This document shows positions 23,727 to 34,901 of a stretch of 64,000 bases of DNA, in pieces. Within the stretch, counting starts at the first letter, position 1. Each line of letters begins with the position of its first letter. The position numbers and the translations under genes were made by a program. The stretch comes from Cephalopachus bancanus (Eukaryota; Chordata; Mammalia; Primates; Tarsiidae): contig JAPVLO010000179.1 in assembly GCA_027257055.1 (NCBI GenBank), forward strand, positions 2,852,001 to 2,916,000, given 5' to 3'. The notes beneath the pieces were generated by a model. The model made no database searches, was not told the DNA's origin, and worked only from the letters and a program-made list of their open reading frames with translations.

Positions 23727-23933
23727 ATTAAAATATGTTCAATACTGGCTCCCCAGAGTGACATTTAAATTTGTGGATATTCACATTTTCATGTACCCAT
23801 GATGCCCACTTGTAGAGCTAATCAGTGCTAAGTATCTCACATTAAACAAAATGTTAACCATATCAAACAATAACCTTCCCATTGAAAAAGCAAATCCTAG
23901 TAAAAAACTCCAGGATCAGCTAATGAAAAGCAT

Positions 23934-23953
23934 GTGCGTGTGTGTGTGTGTGT
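23934..23953. repeat. (TG)n microsatellite
   Basis: Short TG run with one CG interruption. Confidence 0.9.
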
Positions 23954-24156
23954 TTAAGATCAAGCCACAGTACAATACACCTAGTTTTAATGCACAAGAA
24001 ATATGCAGAAAATAGCAGAAGAATCTCTGTAGTACATTCCAGATTGTCATAAAAAGCATTTGGCAACTCTTAGAAAAATAGCATCCTGGCAACTTTTCAG
24101 TAAGTTTGGAGACTCAAAAGTTACCAGTCTCCATGCCTATCAATAATTGTGTGAAA

Positions 24157-24443
24157 GCTGGGCTCAGTGGCTCAGCCTGTAATCCCGTGCCTTTGGGAGG
24201 CTGAGGAAAGTGGATTGCCTGAGCCCGCGGGTTCGAGACCCGCCTGGGCAGTGAGACCTCATCTCTAAAATAAATAAATAAATAAATCAGCCGGGCGTGG
24301 TAGCACATGCCTGTAATTCCGGCTGCTTGGAAGGTTGAGGCGGAAGGATCGCTGGAGCCCAGCAGGTTGAGGCTGAGGTGGCCGGGAGCGACCACTGCAC
24401 TCCAGTCTGGGCGACAGAGTGAGACTCCAACTCAAAAAAAAAA
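24157..24443 (+). mobile_element. young Alu SINE
   Basis: Dimeric Alu flanked by AATTGTGTGAA direct repeats. Left arm reads GGGCAGTGAGACC, lacking ACTTG that older copies keep between GGGCA and GCGAGACC. Contains an AAATAAATAAAT expansion in the middle linker. Confidence 0.96.
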
Positions 24444-24832
24444 ATTGTGTGAAGTCAGATTGTGTGTTATGGTCAGTCTTGTTCAACTTTTTCTTGCAGT
24501 TGTTGTTAAGAAGGCAATAAGGATTTAGAAAGCTGTGTCATAATACATATTTTGACATCTAGGGGACTTTTTTTTACCTTACCAGATTACAAACATTTCA
24601 GTCATCATTGAAAATGACACAGCAATTGTGGAATGTGGACAGATGACTGTGTTCTCAAAAGCACAGAAGTTGGAAGAACAGGCAATTTATCATACACTAC
24701 TTTACAGAGTCAGCATCACACTGGGGACTGACAGTGAGCCCTGAGGAGCCTGAGATTAAATACCAGTTTACACAAGGGAAATATTGTACCAAGTCAGGGG
24801 TGCAATCGAGGTTTCTTAGAAAATGAGAACTA
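24444..24832. other. unique sequence
   Basis: No gene or repeat recognised between two Alus. Confidence 0.4.
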
Positions 24833-25122
24833 GCCGGGCTCGGTGGCTCAGCCTGTAATCCCGCGCCTTTGGGAGGCTGGGGTGAGTGGATTGCCTGAGC
24901 CCGCGGGTTCGAGACCCGCCTGGGCAGCGAGACCTCATCTCTACAATAAATCAAAAAAATCAGACGGGCATGGTAGCGCATGCCTGTAATTCCGGCTACT
25001 TGGAAGGCTGAGGTGGAAGGATCGCCGGAGCCCAGCAGGTCGAGGCGCCGTGGCCGGAAGCGGCCACTGCACTCCAGTTTGGGCGACCGAGTGAGACTCC
25101 AACTCAAAAAAAAAAAAAAAAA
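24833..25122 (+). mobile_element. young Alu SINE
   Basis: Dimeric Alu flanked by GAAAATGAGAACT direct repeats, with GGGCAGCGAGACC (5-bp deletion subtype) and an 18-bp A-tail. Confidence 0.96.
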
Positions 25123-25314
25123 GAAAATGAGAACTGTCACTGGGTCCTGCCTCCTAGGTTAAACCTGATCCTGCAATGATCGATGCAGAAGGAGATAACT
25201 GAATTGGAAGGGAACGAGAAAGGTGAAAAAGACACACACCAAAAAAGAAAGCAGCATTCTTGTTATTCAGAGATGGACAAATTGACAAAATTGATGGTCA
25301 CATGGCTTCACGGT

Positions 25315-25540
25315 AGAGACTCAGAGTAAGTGGCATGATGGCTAAGTATCAGGACTCAAAAGCCAAATTGTCTCGGTTGATACTGATCTGCTCACCTCCC
25401 AGCTTTATAAATTAGGCACATTAATTTCAACCTGTTTAATAAGTATGATAATAATAGTATCATGAGGACTAAATAAGGAGAGGCACATAAAGCACTTAGC
25501 ACAGTGCCTGGTACATAGTCTATGTGCAAAAATTCTTTAG
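25315..25540 (+). repeat. MIR SINE relic
   Basis: Ends with CACTTAGCACAGTGCCTGGT and ACATAGTC, the MIR/core-SINE 3' signature; preceded by 'gaggactaaataaggagagg'. Confidence 0.7.
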
Positions 25541-26184
25541 CATGTAGTGGCAAAACAAGGCCATCAGGAGTGAAGTTCTTGGCTTAAGCCATCTAGAAGT
25601 ATTGAACTATGCTCATTTCAGCCTCATGATGGGCCAGATGTGAAAGGAACATAGTTGACATATAGACTGCTGTTATAATGGAAGGAGAAGTGACATGATC
25701 ACACAGAGATGAGCATTAGTAACTGGTAGAGGATTCATTGAAACACAGACTCAAACACAAGTCCTAGTGTTTGGTTGTCAGAGGTTATTTGGACTCCAAG
25801 GAAAGAAAAGTTAGCTGTCCGTGATTTTCTCAACCTTGCCCACAAACTCGTGACACAGAACATACAGCCTAGGACAGCATCAAGAGACCTGAACTCTCTC
25901 AGCTCCATGCCATTTCCATGCTCATTTGATTTTAGGAGTGTCATTTAACCTTTCTTCTTCATTAGCTGATAACTGAAGATAATATAATTTTGACTACTTG
26001 CTTAATACATTTTGCTAAGACTATAGAGATAATGATACTAAAGTATTGGGGGGGACAGATTTAGGAGATATGGGATTAGAACTATAATTCTAAGGTGTAT
26101 TAAGAGGTCAATAAATGGTTATTGAATTAAACTGAATGATTTACTCTGGGAATCAATTTATGCATAAACACAAGTGTGATCCAG

Positions 26185-26350
26185 AGCTGCAGATTTAGAA
26201 GTACATTCCTTGGGCTCCAGTCTGAGTTCTGACACTAACTAGTTTGTGAATTTAAACAAGTGAGTTAGCCCTTCTTCTCTATAGTTTGTTTTCCACCTGA
26301 AGAACACATGATACATCCCAACTCACAGTGTTATTGTGAAAGTCAAATCT
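26185..26350 (+). repeat. MIR SINE relic (weak)
   Basis: 'gggctccagtctgagttctg' then GACACTAACTAGTTTGTGAA fit the MIR core; strongly diverged. Confidence 0.5.
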
Positions 26351-26950
26351 ACGTGTTTGACTTGTGTTTAGTTGATGTTTTAGAGGTAAAACATTCAAAT
26401 ATCAATAATTTGTATCCATAGAATATTAATAAGAATAGTTGCTCTTTTTTTGCTCTTTATTTGGAGCTCATTTTTCTCCCCATGGGAATATTTTATGCTT
26501 CCCCCTCTACCAACTTTTTATGTCTTTAAACGTAGTTCCTTATCACAACCAGCCATATAAACTCATTCCTTTCACATCAAATGCAACTCTGCTTTCTTCT
26601 GAGAACATCTAGTTTTAAAAAGAGAATGAAGAGCATGACAGTAACTATAATAGGCTAGTGCTATACCACCCTGGCATAAAAAGCAATTCAACCAATTCAG
26701 CATGATTGATGATAGAGTCTCTTAATTTAGCTGTGCAGAGAGAGATTGCAACGACTCGGTTGTCTGTCATTGTCTTCAAAGAAGAGCCTTTTTTTTTTTA
26801 CAAGAGCTATCATGTCCATTATTGTAATTGATAATGTGGTCTACTGCTAAGGTTTAGTGTCCTTATTTTTACAAGGAGAGATGTTCACCCAGACTAGAAA
26901 GCAGGCATTTAATAATTTTTTTGCAGCTGCTTATTGAAATAACATGATTT
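26351..26950. other. unique sequence
   Basis: No gene or repeat. 26640-26790 has a mixed, non-repetitive texture that could be conserved non-coding DNA, but this is only a suggestion. Confidence 0.35.
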
Positions 26951-27340
26951 AAACATACTTACATTTATATCATTTGTAGGACATAGTACTCTATAGATAT
27001 TAATTGCTGAAGGTTTTATTTCAAGGAAAAAAATACTTTATTTCTCCCTTTGTTAGTGAAACTACTTTTACGTAGCTTTCAATCTTACTGCAGAGAGAAA
27101 ATTTAAAGTTTATTTAAAATCTTTCCAAATCATTTCTTAGAATTATTTCAATTTTTAAAATTCCGAATAAGGAAACACCAGTATTTCCTTCTAAGTTTTT
27201 ACTTGCATGCAGTTTGAACTGTTTTCTCAAATGTGAAGCATATCAAGATACAGAGGATGAAATGAATTTGAGATGAGTATCAAGAAACTTCTAGGGAGAA
27301 GTTGGGCTCATTATTTCTCACTGCAATGTTCTCTCTCAAT
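26951..27340. repeat. segmental direct duplication, copy A
   Basis: Matches copy B at 28951-29366 in the same orientation over nearly its whole length, e.g. GGACATAGTACTCTATAGA, CTTACTGCAGAGAGAAA and GAAACTTCTAGGGAGAAGTT occur in both in the same order. I judge identity to be roughly 85-90% by eye. It is not a repeat family I know. Confidence 0.9.
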
Positions 27341-27427
27341 CCAGACCAATAATTTTCTCTGTATATTTTAGCAAACTTTCATGAATGATGCAAAGCATAG
27401 CATGGATTATAGTCTGAAAGAAATTTC

Positions 27428-27616
27428 GACTGGAAGCTGTGGCTCACACCTGTAGTCCCAGCACTTTGGGAGGCTGAGGCAGGAGGATCCCTTGAGGCTG
27501 GAAGCTCGAGATTAGCCTGGTCAACAAAGCGAGACTTTGACTCTACAAAGATTAGGCGAATTAGCTGGGTGTGGTGGTGCACACCTCTAGTCCCTGCTAC
27601 TTGGGAGGCTGAGGCA
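27428..27616 (+). mobile_element. truncated old Alu (AluJ-like)
   Basis: Left arm, linker and the start of the right arm, stopping at GGCTGAGGCA where L1 sequence begins. The abrupt end marks a deletion or rearrangement joining Alu to the 3' part of the minus-strand L1. Confidence 0.88.
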
Positions 27617-28510
27617 GCCCCTTATCCATTTTTAAATCAGTTTTAGATTTCACTGCATTTGCTTTTGAGGGCTTGGCCATGAATTAATTGCCTAGGATGA
27701 TGTCCCCTGTGTTGTCTTCTAAAATTCTTAGTTTGAAGTTTCACATTTAAGTTCCTGATTGATACGGATTAATTTTTATATATGGTGATAGGTAAGGGTC
27801 CGGTTTCATTCTTCTGCATGTAGTTAGCCAGTTGATAACTTCCTCTTATCCATGAAATTGTATGCTTCTAATTTCTTTCTCTTGCCTGATTTCTCTGGCT
27901 AGGACTTCCAGTACTATGGTAAAGAGGAGGGGTGAGAGTGAGCATCCTTGTCTTGTTCCAGTTCTTAGGGGAAATGCTTTCAGCATCTGTCCATTAAGCA
28001 TGCTGTTGGCTGCAGGTTTGTCATGGATGGCTCTTATTGTTTAGAGGAATATATCCTTGATGCCTACGTGTTTGAGGGTTTTTATCATGAAGAGATGTTG
28101 TATTTTATCAAATGTTATTTTCTGAATCTAATGAGATAATCATATGGTTCTTGGTTTTACACCTGTTTATGTGATGGATTATGTTTATTAATTTATATAT
28201 GTTGAATCAGCCTTGCATACTAGTAATGAAGCCCACTTGGTTTGATGGATAATTCTTGAAATGTGCTTTTGGATGTGATGTGCTAAAGAAAAATTGGCCT
28301 GAGTTTTCTTTCTGTTGGTTCTTTGTTGTTTTTGGATATCAGGATGATACTGACCTCATAGAATGAACTAGGGAGAATTCCTTCCTTTTTGATTGCCTGG
28401 AATACTTTCAAAAGGATTGATATCAGCTCTTCCTTGTATGCCTTATAGAATTCAGCTGAGAAATCATCTGGCCCAGGGCTTTTTTTTTTTTGTTGTTGGG
28501 AGGAGGTTTC

Positions 28511-28798
28511 TTTTTTTTTGAGTTGGAGTCTCACTCAGTTGCCCACACTGGAGTACAGTGGCCACTCCCGGCCACCACAGCCTCGACCTGCTGGGCTCCG
28601 GTGATCCTTCCGCCTCAGCCTTCAAAGTAGCTGGAACTACAGGTGCGCACTACCATGCCCAGCTAATTTTTTTGATTTATTGTAGAGATGAGGTCTCACC
28701 AAGTTGCCCAGGTGGGTCTCAAACCCGCGGGCTCAGGCAATTCACTCACCTCAGCCTCCCAAAGCGCAGGATTACAGGCTGAGCCACCAAGCCCGGCC
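28511..28798 (-). mobile_element. Alu SINE inside L1 ORF2
   Basis: Dimeric Alu in reverse orientation flanked by GGAGGTTTCTT direct repeats (from 28502 and 28804). Carries CTCACCAAGTTGCCCAGG, i.e. the ACTTGG-retaining type. Confidence 0.96.
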
Positions 28799-28950
28799 AG
28801 AGAGGAGGTTTCTTAATACTGACTTGATGACTTGTATTATTATTGGTCTGTTTAGGGTTTCAATTTCTTCCTGTTTCAATCTTAAGAGGTTATCTGACAT
28901 GAGGAATTTAATTTCCTCTAGACTTTCTAACTTACTCACATACAGATGTT

Positions 28951-29366
28951 CATACATTTATATCATTTATAGGACATAGTACTCTATAGAGATTAATTAC
29001 TGAAGGTTTTATTTCAAGGATAAAAAATATTTTCTCTCTTTGTTAGTGAAACCATTTTTGTGTAGCTTTAAATCTTACTGCAGAGAGAAAGTTTAAAGTT
29101 TATTTGAAATCTAATTATTTCAAATCATTATTTGAAATATTCCAAAATTCCAAAATTATTCCAAATCATTTCTTAGAATTGTTTGGATTTTTGAAATTCC
29201 AAATAAGGAAACACCAGTATTTCCTTTTTAGTTTTTATTTGCATGTGGTTTGAGCTGTTTGTGAAGCATACAAATGTGAAGCATATCAAGATACAGAGGA
29301 GGAAATGAATTTGAGATGAGTATCAAGAAACTTCTAGGGAGAAGTTGGGCTCATTATTTCTCACTA
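28951..29366. repeat. segmental direct duplication, copy B, inside L1 ORF2
   Basis: Second copy of 26951-27340. On each side L1 ORF2 continues: right side ends at GAAATACAAAAGATTA (minus strand), left side resumes at the HLYV codons, so the insert replaced only about 10-13 bp of L1. Copy B carries extra small tandem expansions around 29110-29160 (repeated ATTCCAAAATT units) and near 29262-29285 (GTGAAGCATA twice). Confidence 0.88.
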
Positions 29367-30476
29367 CATTGTAATCTTTTGTATTTCTTCAGGGCCAATT
29401 GTAGCATAGTCTTTTTTGTTTCTAATTGTATTTATTAAAATTTTCTCTATCTTTTTCTTTGCCAATCTGGCAAGGTGTCTGTCAATTTTACTTGTTCTTT
29501 CAAAGAGTCAACTTTTTGTCTCAAACTTTTGCTTAATTCTTTTTTTTTGTCTCTATTTCATTTAGTTGTGACTTTATTTTGATGATTTCTACTTTTCTAC
29601 TAATTCTGGGGTTGCGTTTCTCTTGTCTTTCTAGCTCCCTTACATGTGATGTCAGACTATGTACTTGAGATCTCTCTATTTTCTTGATATGAGTGTGATA
29701 TATCTCCATCTTAGCACCAATTTTATGATATCCTAGAAGTTTGAGCATGTTGTGTCTTTGTCTAAGAATCTTTTTATTTCTGTGTTAACCCAAAAGCCAT
29801 TCAGAAGCATATTGCTTAGTTTCTTTTTGCTCGTGTGATTTTGGGGGAGGGTTCCTGATGGTGATGATATTTATTTTCATTTCTCTGTGATCTGAGAAGA
29901 ATCTTGGTTTGATTTCAACCTTTTGAAATTTGTTCACATTGATTTGCATCTGAGTATGTAGTTGATCTTGGAGTATGTGCCATGTGCTGATGAGAAGAAG
30001 GTATATTATGTGGTTGTTGGGTGAAGTGTTCTGTAGATGTCTATTAGATCCAATTGGTTGAGTGTTGTGTTAAATTTCTGGATTTCCTTTTTAGTTTTTT
30101 GCCTCAATGATCTGTCTAAGGCCATCATCAGGGTGTTAAAGTCTCCAACTATAATTGTATAGTTGCCTATGTCCTTTCTTAGTTTAATTAGAAATTGTTT
30201 TATAAATCTGAGTGCTCCTATTCTGGGTGCATATATATTCAGAATAGATATTTCTTGCTGGTGTAGAGCCTTTTATCATTATGTAGTATCCTTTACTGCC
30301 CTTTTGAACTTTTATTAGTTTAAAGTCTGTTTTGGTTGGATGATCTTTCTCCAGCTCTCTTCCTTGAGCCTATGGGTGTCATTTGTAGTGAGATGGGTTT
30401 CCTGAAGGCACCATAAGGAGGGATCAAGTTTCTTTATCCAATTTGCCACTCAATGCTTTTTGAGTGAGATGTTCAG

Positions 30477-30606
30477 TGCAGGCTGGGGGCAGTGGCTCAT
30501 GTCTATAATCCCAGCACTTTGGGAGGCTCAGGTGAGAGAACTGCCTGAGCCCAGGTGTTCAAGACCAGCCTGGGCAACTTGTCAAGACCTCACTCTAAAA
30601 AAAAAA
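30477..30606 (+). mobile_element. free Alu monomer (FLAM-like)
   Basis: A single left-type Alu arm of about 120 bp: GGCTGGGGGCAGTGGCTCAT through GGGCAACTTGTCAAGACCTC, then an A-tail. AGATGTTCAG direct repeats flank it (30467-30476 and 30607-30616). It lies about 20 codons into L1 ORF2. Confidence 0.9.
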
Positions 30607-30707
30607 AGATGTTCAGACCATTCACTTTTAAGTTAATTATTGATTTGTGGAGGATTGTTCCCGTCATATTGCTATTAAAAGACTGCTTTGTGGTTGATTT
30701 GTCTAGT

Positions 30708-31620
30708 CTATAAACTCTGCTTATCTATGTTTTTGCAATGGGTAGAATTGTTCTTTTGTTACTATGCTTAGAAGTTTCTTAAGCTGGCCTGGAGGTGGCA
30801 TATCCCCATTGTGTTGAATGTCTGGAAAGGATTTTAATTCTTCATTAATGAAGCATAGCTTGGCAAGGTAGAAAATTCTTGGTTGGAATTGCTTTTCTTT
30901 ATGAGTATTAAAGATGGGACCCCAGTCCCTTTTGACTTGTAGAGTTTCTGCTGAGATGTTTGCTACAATTCTGATGGATCTTCCTCAGTAGCTGGTCTGT
31001 TTCTTCTCTCTAGCTGCCTTTAGGATTTTTTCTTTCATGCTCCTCCTGGCAAGACAGATTATTAAGTCCCTTGGGGATGGTCTTCTCACAGGAGTTCTCT
31101 GAATCAGAGAACTCACAGGAGTTCTTTGAATCTCTTGCATTTGCATTTACATGGTTGCCTCTCTTGAGAGATAATGGAAGTTTTCTTGGATGACATCTTT
31201 GAAGGTTTGTTCTGAGGTATTCTGTTTCCCCCTCTCTCTCAGGGATGTCAATCAACTGTAGATTTTGTCTCTTTTCATAATCCTAAAACTCCTGTAGGCT
31301 TTTGCTCATGCTCCTAAGTCTTTTCTCCTTGTTTTTGTCAGACTGGGTTAGTTCAGTAATTTTATCCTCAAGTACTGAGATTCTTTCCTCTGGTCGATTC
31401 TGCTGTTAAGACTTCTTGTTGTGTTTTAAAATTCCAGTACAGAATTCTTCATTTCAACAAGTTCCATTTGGTTCTTTCTTAGAATGGTCAGGTCAGCTTT
31501 CATTTCCCATACTGTTTTTATGACCTAGATGATTTGTGTGTCCACTTTCTTTGATTCTTGTTGAATGTCTTTGCCATCCATAGATGAATGCCATCCATTC
31601 AGATGAATTTTATGTCTGTC
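30708..31620 (-). pseudogene. L1 ORF1 remnant
   Basis: Encodes, in broken frames, IDIPEREGETEYLRTNLQ (from 31255 leftwards), EKILKAAREKKQ-like residues and ELKSFPDIQ (about 30840). A 21-bp unit CACAGGAGTTCTCTGAATC is tandemly repeated at 31086-31133, a local duplication. RNA-binding protein of the L1 RNP; not functional here. Confidence 0.85.
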
Positions 31621-33046
31621 ATCAGTGACAGGTCATTCTAGATTAATTACATTGTTTGGGATCTGGGAAGCCCCTTTGTTGGTGTCAGCTCATTAAGACG
31701 TTGGGGATTGCTGATGTCTTTTTCTCTAGTTCTCCTCATTAGTGAAGGTATACTCTTGTTTGTTTGTTTGTTCTGTCATTTAAAAAAAATTAGATAATAT
31801 TGCTATGATTGGGGTGGCAGTTTGTGTGTGTGTTTATGTGTTTTTGTTTGTTTTACCTGAACTTTCCTCTGGTTTGCCTCTGAGTGAGGCAGTGGTGTCA
31901 GGTAGGTTAGTGAAATGGGGAATACCATCTGGCACTGCTTTACTAGTGCCATCTGGCAGGGATAGGGCCAGTCCTTTCCTCTAGCCCAGGTACTAGGGGC
32001 CCTGGTTGGAGCTCTGGTGGCCCCATCCCCAGCCTGCATGGCATATTAGCAGGGTTGGCATGCAGCCAGGAGGTGTCCTGTGGCTATACTCTGGCTCAGT
32101 TACTCTTCGGGACATGGAGTAGCCTCCTCCTGTCTAGGTGGGAATGCTCCTTTCACCCAGGGTAGAAAGGAAGCAGTCTTTCTGTAGCATTGTTATTTCT
32201 CCCTCAGTCTGCAGGTAGTGGGGTCACCACCACCACTGTGTTGCACAGAGGCACCCTGCCTCCTAGTTCCTGCCCTGCTCCATGGGAGGGGCTATCACAA
32301 TGATATCAGCCCTCTGAGGGCTATCCTTGTTTGCAGTCCTGACCCGGGGTCCCAGTGGGTGCCGGTGCCAGAGAAATGTCCCTGAAGCAGGCATGTTGCC
32401 CCTACTAGGTGATGGAGAGGAAGGGAGTGGAGCACCCACATTGCACATACCACCCCCACAAGCTGTTTCCCACTGAGCCCCTCTGTGGAGGGTGTTGGCA
32501 GCCACGTCACTGGGGTTGCCAGGGAACTGGGGTTCCTTGGGTTCCACATGGGTCTTGCTGGTACTTTTGTTTCCATTAAGGGCAGCCCTCTGTGCCCTGG
32601 TGGTGTGGGAGGGGTGTAGAGGGAGGCTGTCTTTTTCTTGGCTGTCTCTCCCAAGGCTGTCTCTTCCTTGCTGGGATGGCAGAGGCTTGGTGAGGTGTGT
32701 TGCTTACACTCACCCTTTCTTTTTTCAAAAGTGCCCTTCCTGATTTCATGACAGGACCATGTCTAGGGGTGACCAGGGTTTGGAAATGTCCATCCTCTGC
32801 ATCCCCAGGTTATCAGCTGATGGACCTCAGTTTGGATATTCAGACAGACCTGCAAAACCTCCATATAGATTTCTTTGCTGAGAGCTGCAATTGTGTTATG
32901 TCTTTAGTTGACCTTCTTTGTCCACCCCCTTATTATTGTTTTAATACAACATAGTCCCTAAATAGAAGCCAACTAATTTAATTGCTATTCAACTAGGAAA
33001 CAGCAGTTTGTTCCAGTGCTGAACTTACCAACTGATGGTACTATAC

Positions 33047-33430
33047 TGTTATAGCCGGATTGTGAGAAAGGAGATGCTAACACAGAGAGAGGATCAAATT
33101 ATGAGTCCTTTATTTAGCCAGCGATCAATTGCAGACTAGTGTCCAAAGAACTCTCAACCCTGAACAGAGTAAGTAGAGAATATATAAAGGCAGAAATTGC
33201 ATAAGCTGTACAGTTTGATTTATATTTCTTGGCAAAACATTTGATTGTAAAGGGGTACAAATAGTTACAGGATTTGCATAACTAGGGAGTTTACAAGCAC
33301 CAAGGGGAACAAGAATGTGGGTGTGCAGTGTGATAACAGGAAGGTTACATAAGGGGGTCATTTCTAGATTAAGATGGAAAATCTGTTACAAAATGGAGTT
33401 ACTTATGTCAAGCATGCTATTATAGACTAT
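33047..33430 (-). mobile_element. solo retroviral-type LTR (ERV1-like)
   Basis: On the minus strand the order fits an LTR: a TATA-like TTTATATATTCTC (about 33190-33178), GAGAGTTCTTTGGACACTAG as an R-type start, an AATAAA signal within GGCTAAATAAAGGA (about 33119-33106), and a U5 ending in ACA at 33047. The 5' limit is uncertain (about 33420-33530). No gag, pol or env sequence adjoins it. Confidence 0.6.
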
Positions 33431-33954
33431 TATAGGTTTTGCAGATAGATATTTCAATACTTACTTTTTAGTAGAGTTAAATAATGGGGATAGTTCAGTG
33501 GTTATTTTGATTTTATGTAAGTTTCATTCTGGGTACTGACACATAGCTATGAGGTCCATATAAACTCATGACTCAAGGACTCGCAAAACAGCCTTGTCTA
33601 GAATTTAGATATGAACATGTCTGATGATTCTAGATAATATTAGGAAGATGACAATAGAACCTTTAAAACTGGAGCTCATAGTGGTTGGGAGTTTTTTTAT
33701 TCGAAAAAATTAACTTAATGGGTCTATACTTATGCTCACTCACTGAGGACATACTTAATATCTTTACTCATCTCTGCATTTATACATACACATACATGTA
33801 GGAGTGGATACTGTGATTCCCCTTCCTCCATGATTCTTGCTTGCCTTCAAGACAGAACTGAATGCTCACTCCCCAGCTGCTGAGGTTTCTCGTAGCTGAA
33901 TTTCTCTGTTGGTATTACCCTTAGGCTGAAGAGAGCCATTTACCAAAGGCTATG
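33431..33954. other. unique sequence
   Basis: No gene recognised; the left part may include the outer U3 of the LTR. Confidence 0.35.
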
Positions 33955-34312
33955 TCTTTGCTATGTGAATGTTTGTGTCTCTCCAAAATTCATGTTGAAA
34001 TATTAAGTTTGTGGCAATGATGTTAGGATGTGGGGCCTTTGGAAGACAATTAGGTCATAAGGGTGAAATTCTTATGAACGGGATTAGTGCCCTTATAAAA
34101 GAGGCCCGAGGGAGCTTTTTTTTCCCTTCTGCTATGTATGGACATAGCTACAAAGTACTGTCTATGCATATAGATTCTCACTAGACATTGAATCTGCTGG
34201 TGCTTTGGTCTTGGACTTCCCAGTCTCCAGAACTGTGAGAAAGAAACGTCTGTTGTTCAAAAGCTACCCAATTTATGGTATTTTTTATAGCAGCCTGAAT
34301 GGACTAAGACGA
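33955..34312 (+). mobile_element. MaLR (MST/THE1-type) LTR
   Basis: CTATGTGAATGTTTGTGTCT, then GAAATATTAAGTTTGTGGCA-like text, GCCCTTATAAAAGAGGCCC and CTCCAGAACTGTGAGAAAGA close to the end, ending AGCAGCCTGAATGGACTAAG. Typical order for this LTR class. Confidence 0.85.
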
Positions 34313-34901
34313 TCCTTCCCAGGCAGCTTAAATAAAAGAATTTGTTGATGGAGAGAGACAAAACTTGGCATTCTTACCTCTCTTGGGCCATTCCAGCTGG
34401 AGAGCTCTGCATGCGATCCACAGAGGCCTATTTTTGTTGCATCTTGGTTCAACTTCTCCCTCTGCCCATTCCTCCCTTTCCTTACACCACAGTTGTTAAT
34501 CTCTGGGGGCTCACCACAATATATATCAAGCACACAGATTTCTGTCTTCCTGTATGTTTCCTGAGAAACCTGGTCTGCCACAGTTACTTCCAGAAGAAGT
34601 CCAAGAAAACAGGCACCAAAATGGGACTTTGAAGTTGGAGCATGTGCTGATCAGCTGGTGGTGAGGTCCCTATCGCTGTTGGCAGTAACCTTGGCATGTG
34701 GTAGCAGTGTTAATTGTTAAACATTCCATGGTGGTGAAATTGGATGGGATATTGATGATGCATTCCTTAATGCATCATCAATTCCAAACAATTAGGTGTT
34801 TGAGAAGCTCGAAGAGTACTAAGTATAAGGATTATGGAATTGGATGGCTATTGTTGACCGCAATTAAAGCTAAGTTTGTGGAAAGACAGTGAACAATGAC
34901 T
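34313..34901. other. unique sequence with a strong hairpin
   Basis: No gene recognised. Contains a perfect palindrome at 34751-34782. Confidence 0.45.
34751..34782. repeat. perfect inverted repeat, 14-bp arms, 4-nt loop
   Basis: ATTGATGATGCATT, loop CCTT, AATGCATCATCAAT. The arms are exact reverse complements. It is not part of an LTR or SINE that I can see. Confidence 0.95.

Larger units (their letters stand above)
27617..30667 (-). pseudogene. L1 ORF2 remnants (endonuclease and reverse transcriptase)
   Basis: Start ATG (minus) at 30667 followed by MTGTILHKS-like codons. The endonuclease keeps the catalytic Glu in CLQETH (about 30400) and Asp in GDFNT (about 30135), but the KIDH Asp is Asn (KINY, about 29950). 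The RT entry motif [19 protein letters not shown] lies at about 28480-28424, just left of the Alu. A Leu/Asn/Pro segment ([10 protein letters not shown], about 28870) lies between that Alu and copy B. Many stops and frameshifts. Confidence 0.88.
27617..32950 (-). mobile_element. LINE-1, minus strand, 3'-deleted, with nested insertions
   Basis: Reading right to left: G-rich 5' UTR (about 32950 to 31650), ORF1 (about 31620 to 30710), ORF2 from 30667. ORF2 is interrupted by an Alu monomer (30477-30606), duplication copy B (28951-29366) and an Alu (28511-28798). The left end at 27617 is joined to a truncated Alu, and the ORF2 C-terminal region has a further internal deletion near 27830, so the 3' UTR and A-tail are missing. 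Presence of 5' UTR with loss of the 3' end argues for later deletion rather than 5' truncation at insertion. Confidence 0.93.

Noticed and set aside
24697..25140. 147-codon minus-strand frame
   Set aside because: It is the antisense of an Alu and its flank; the residues are the usual Alu-derived translation.
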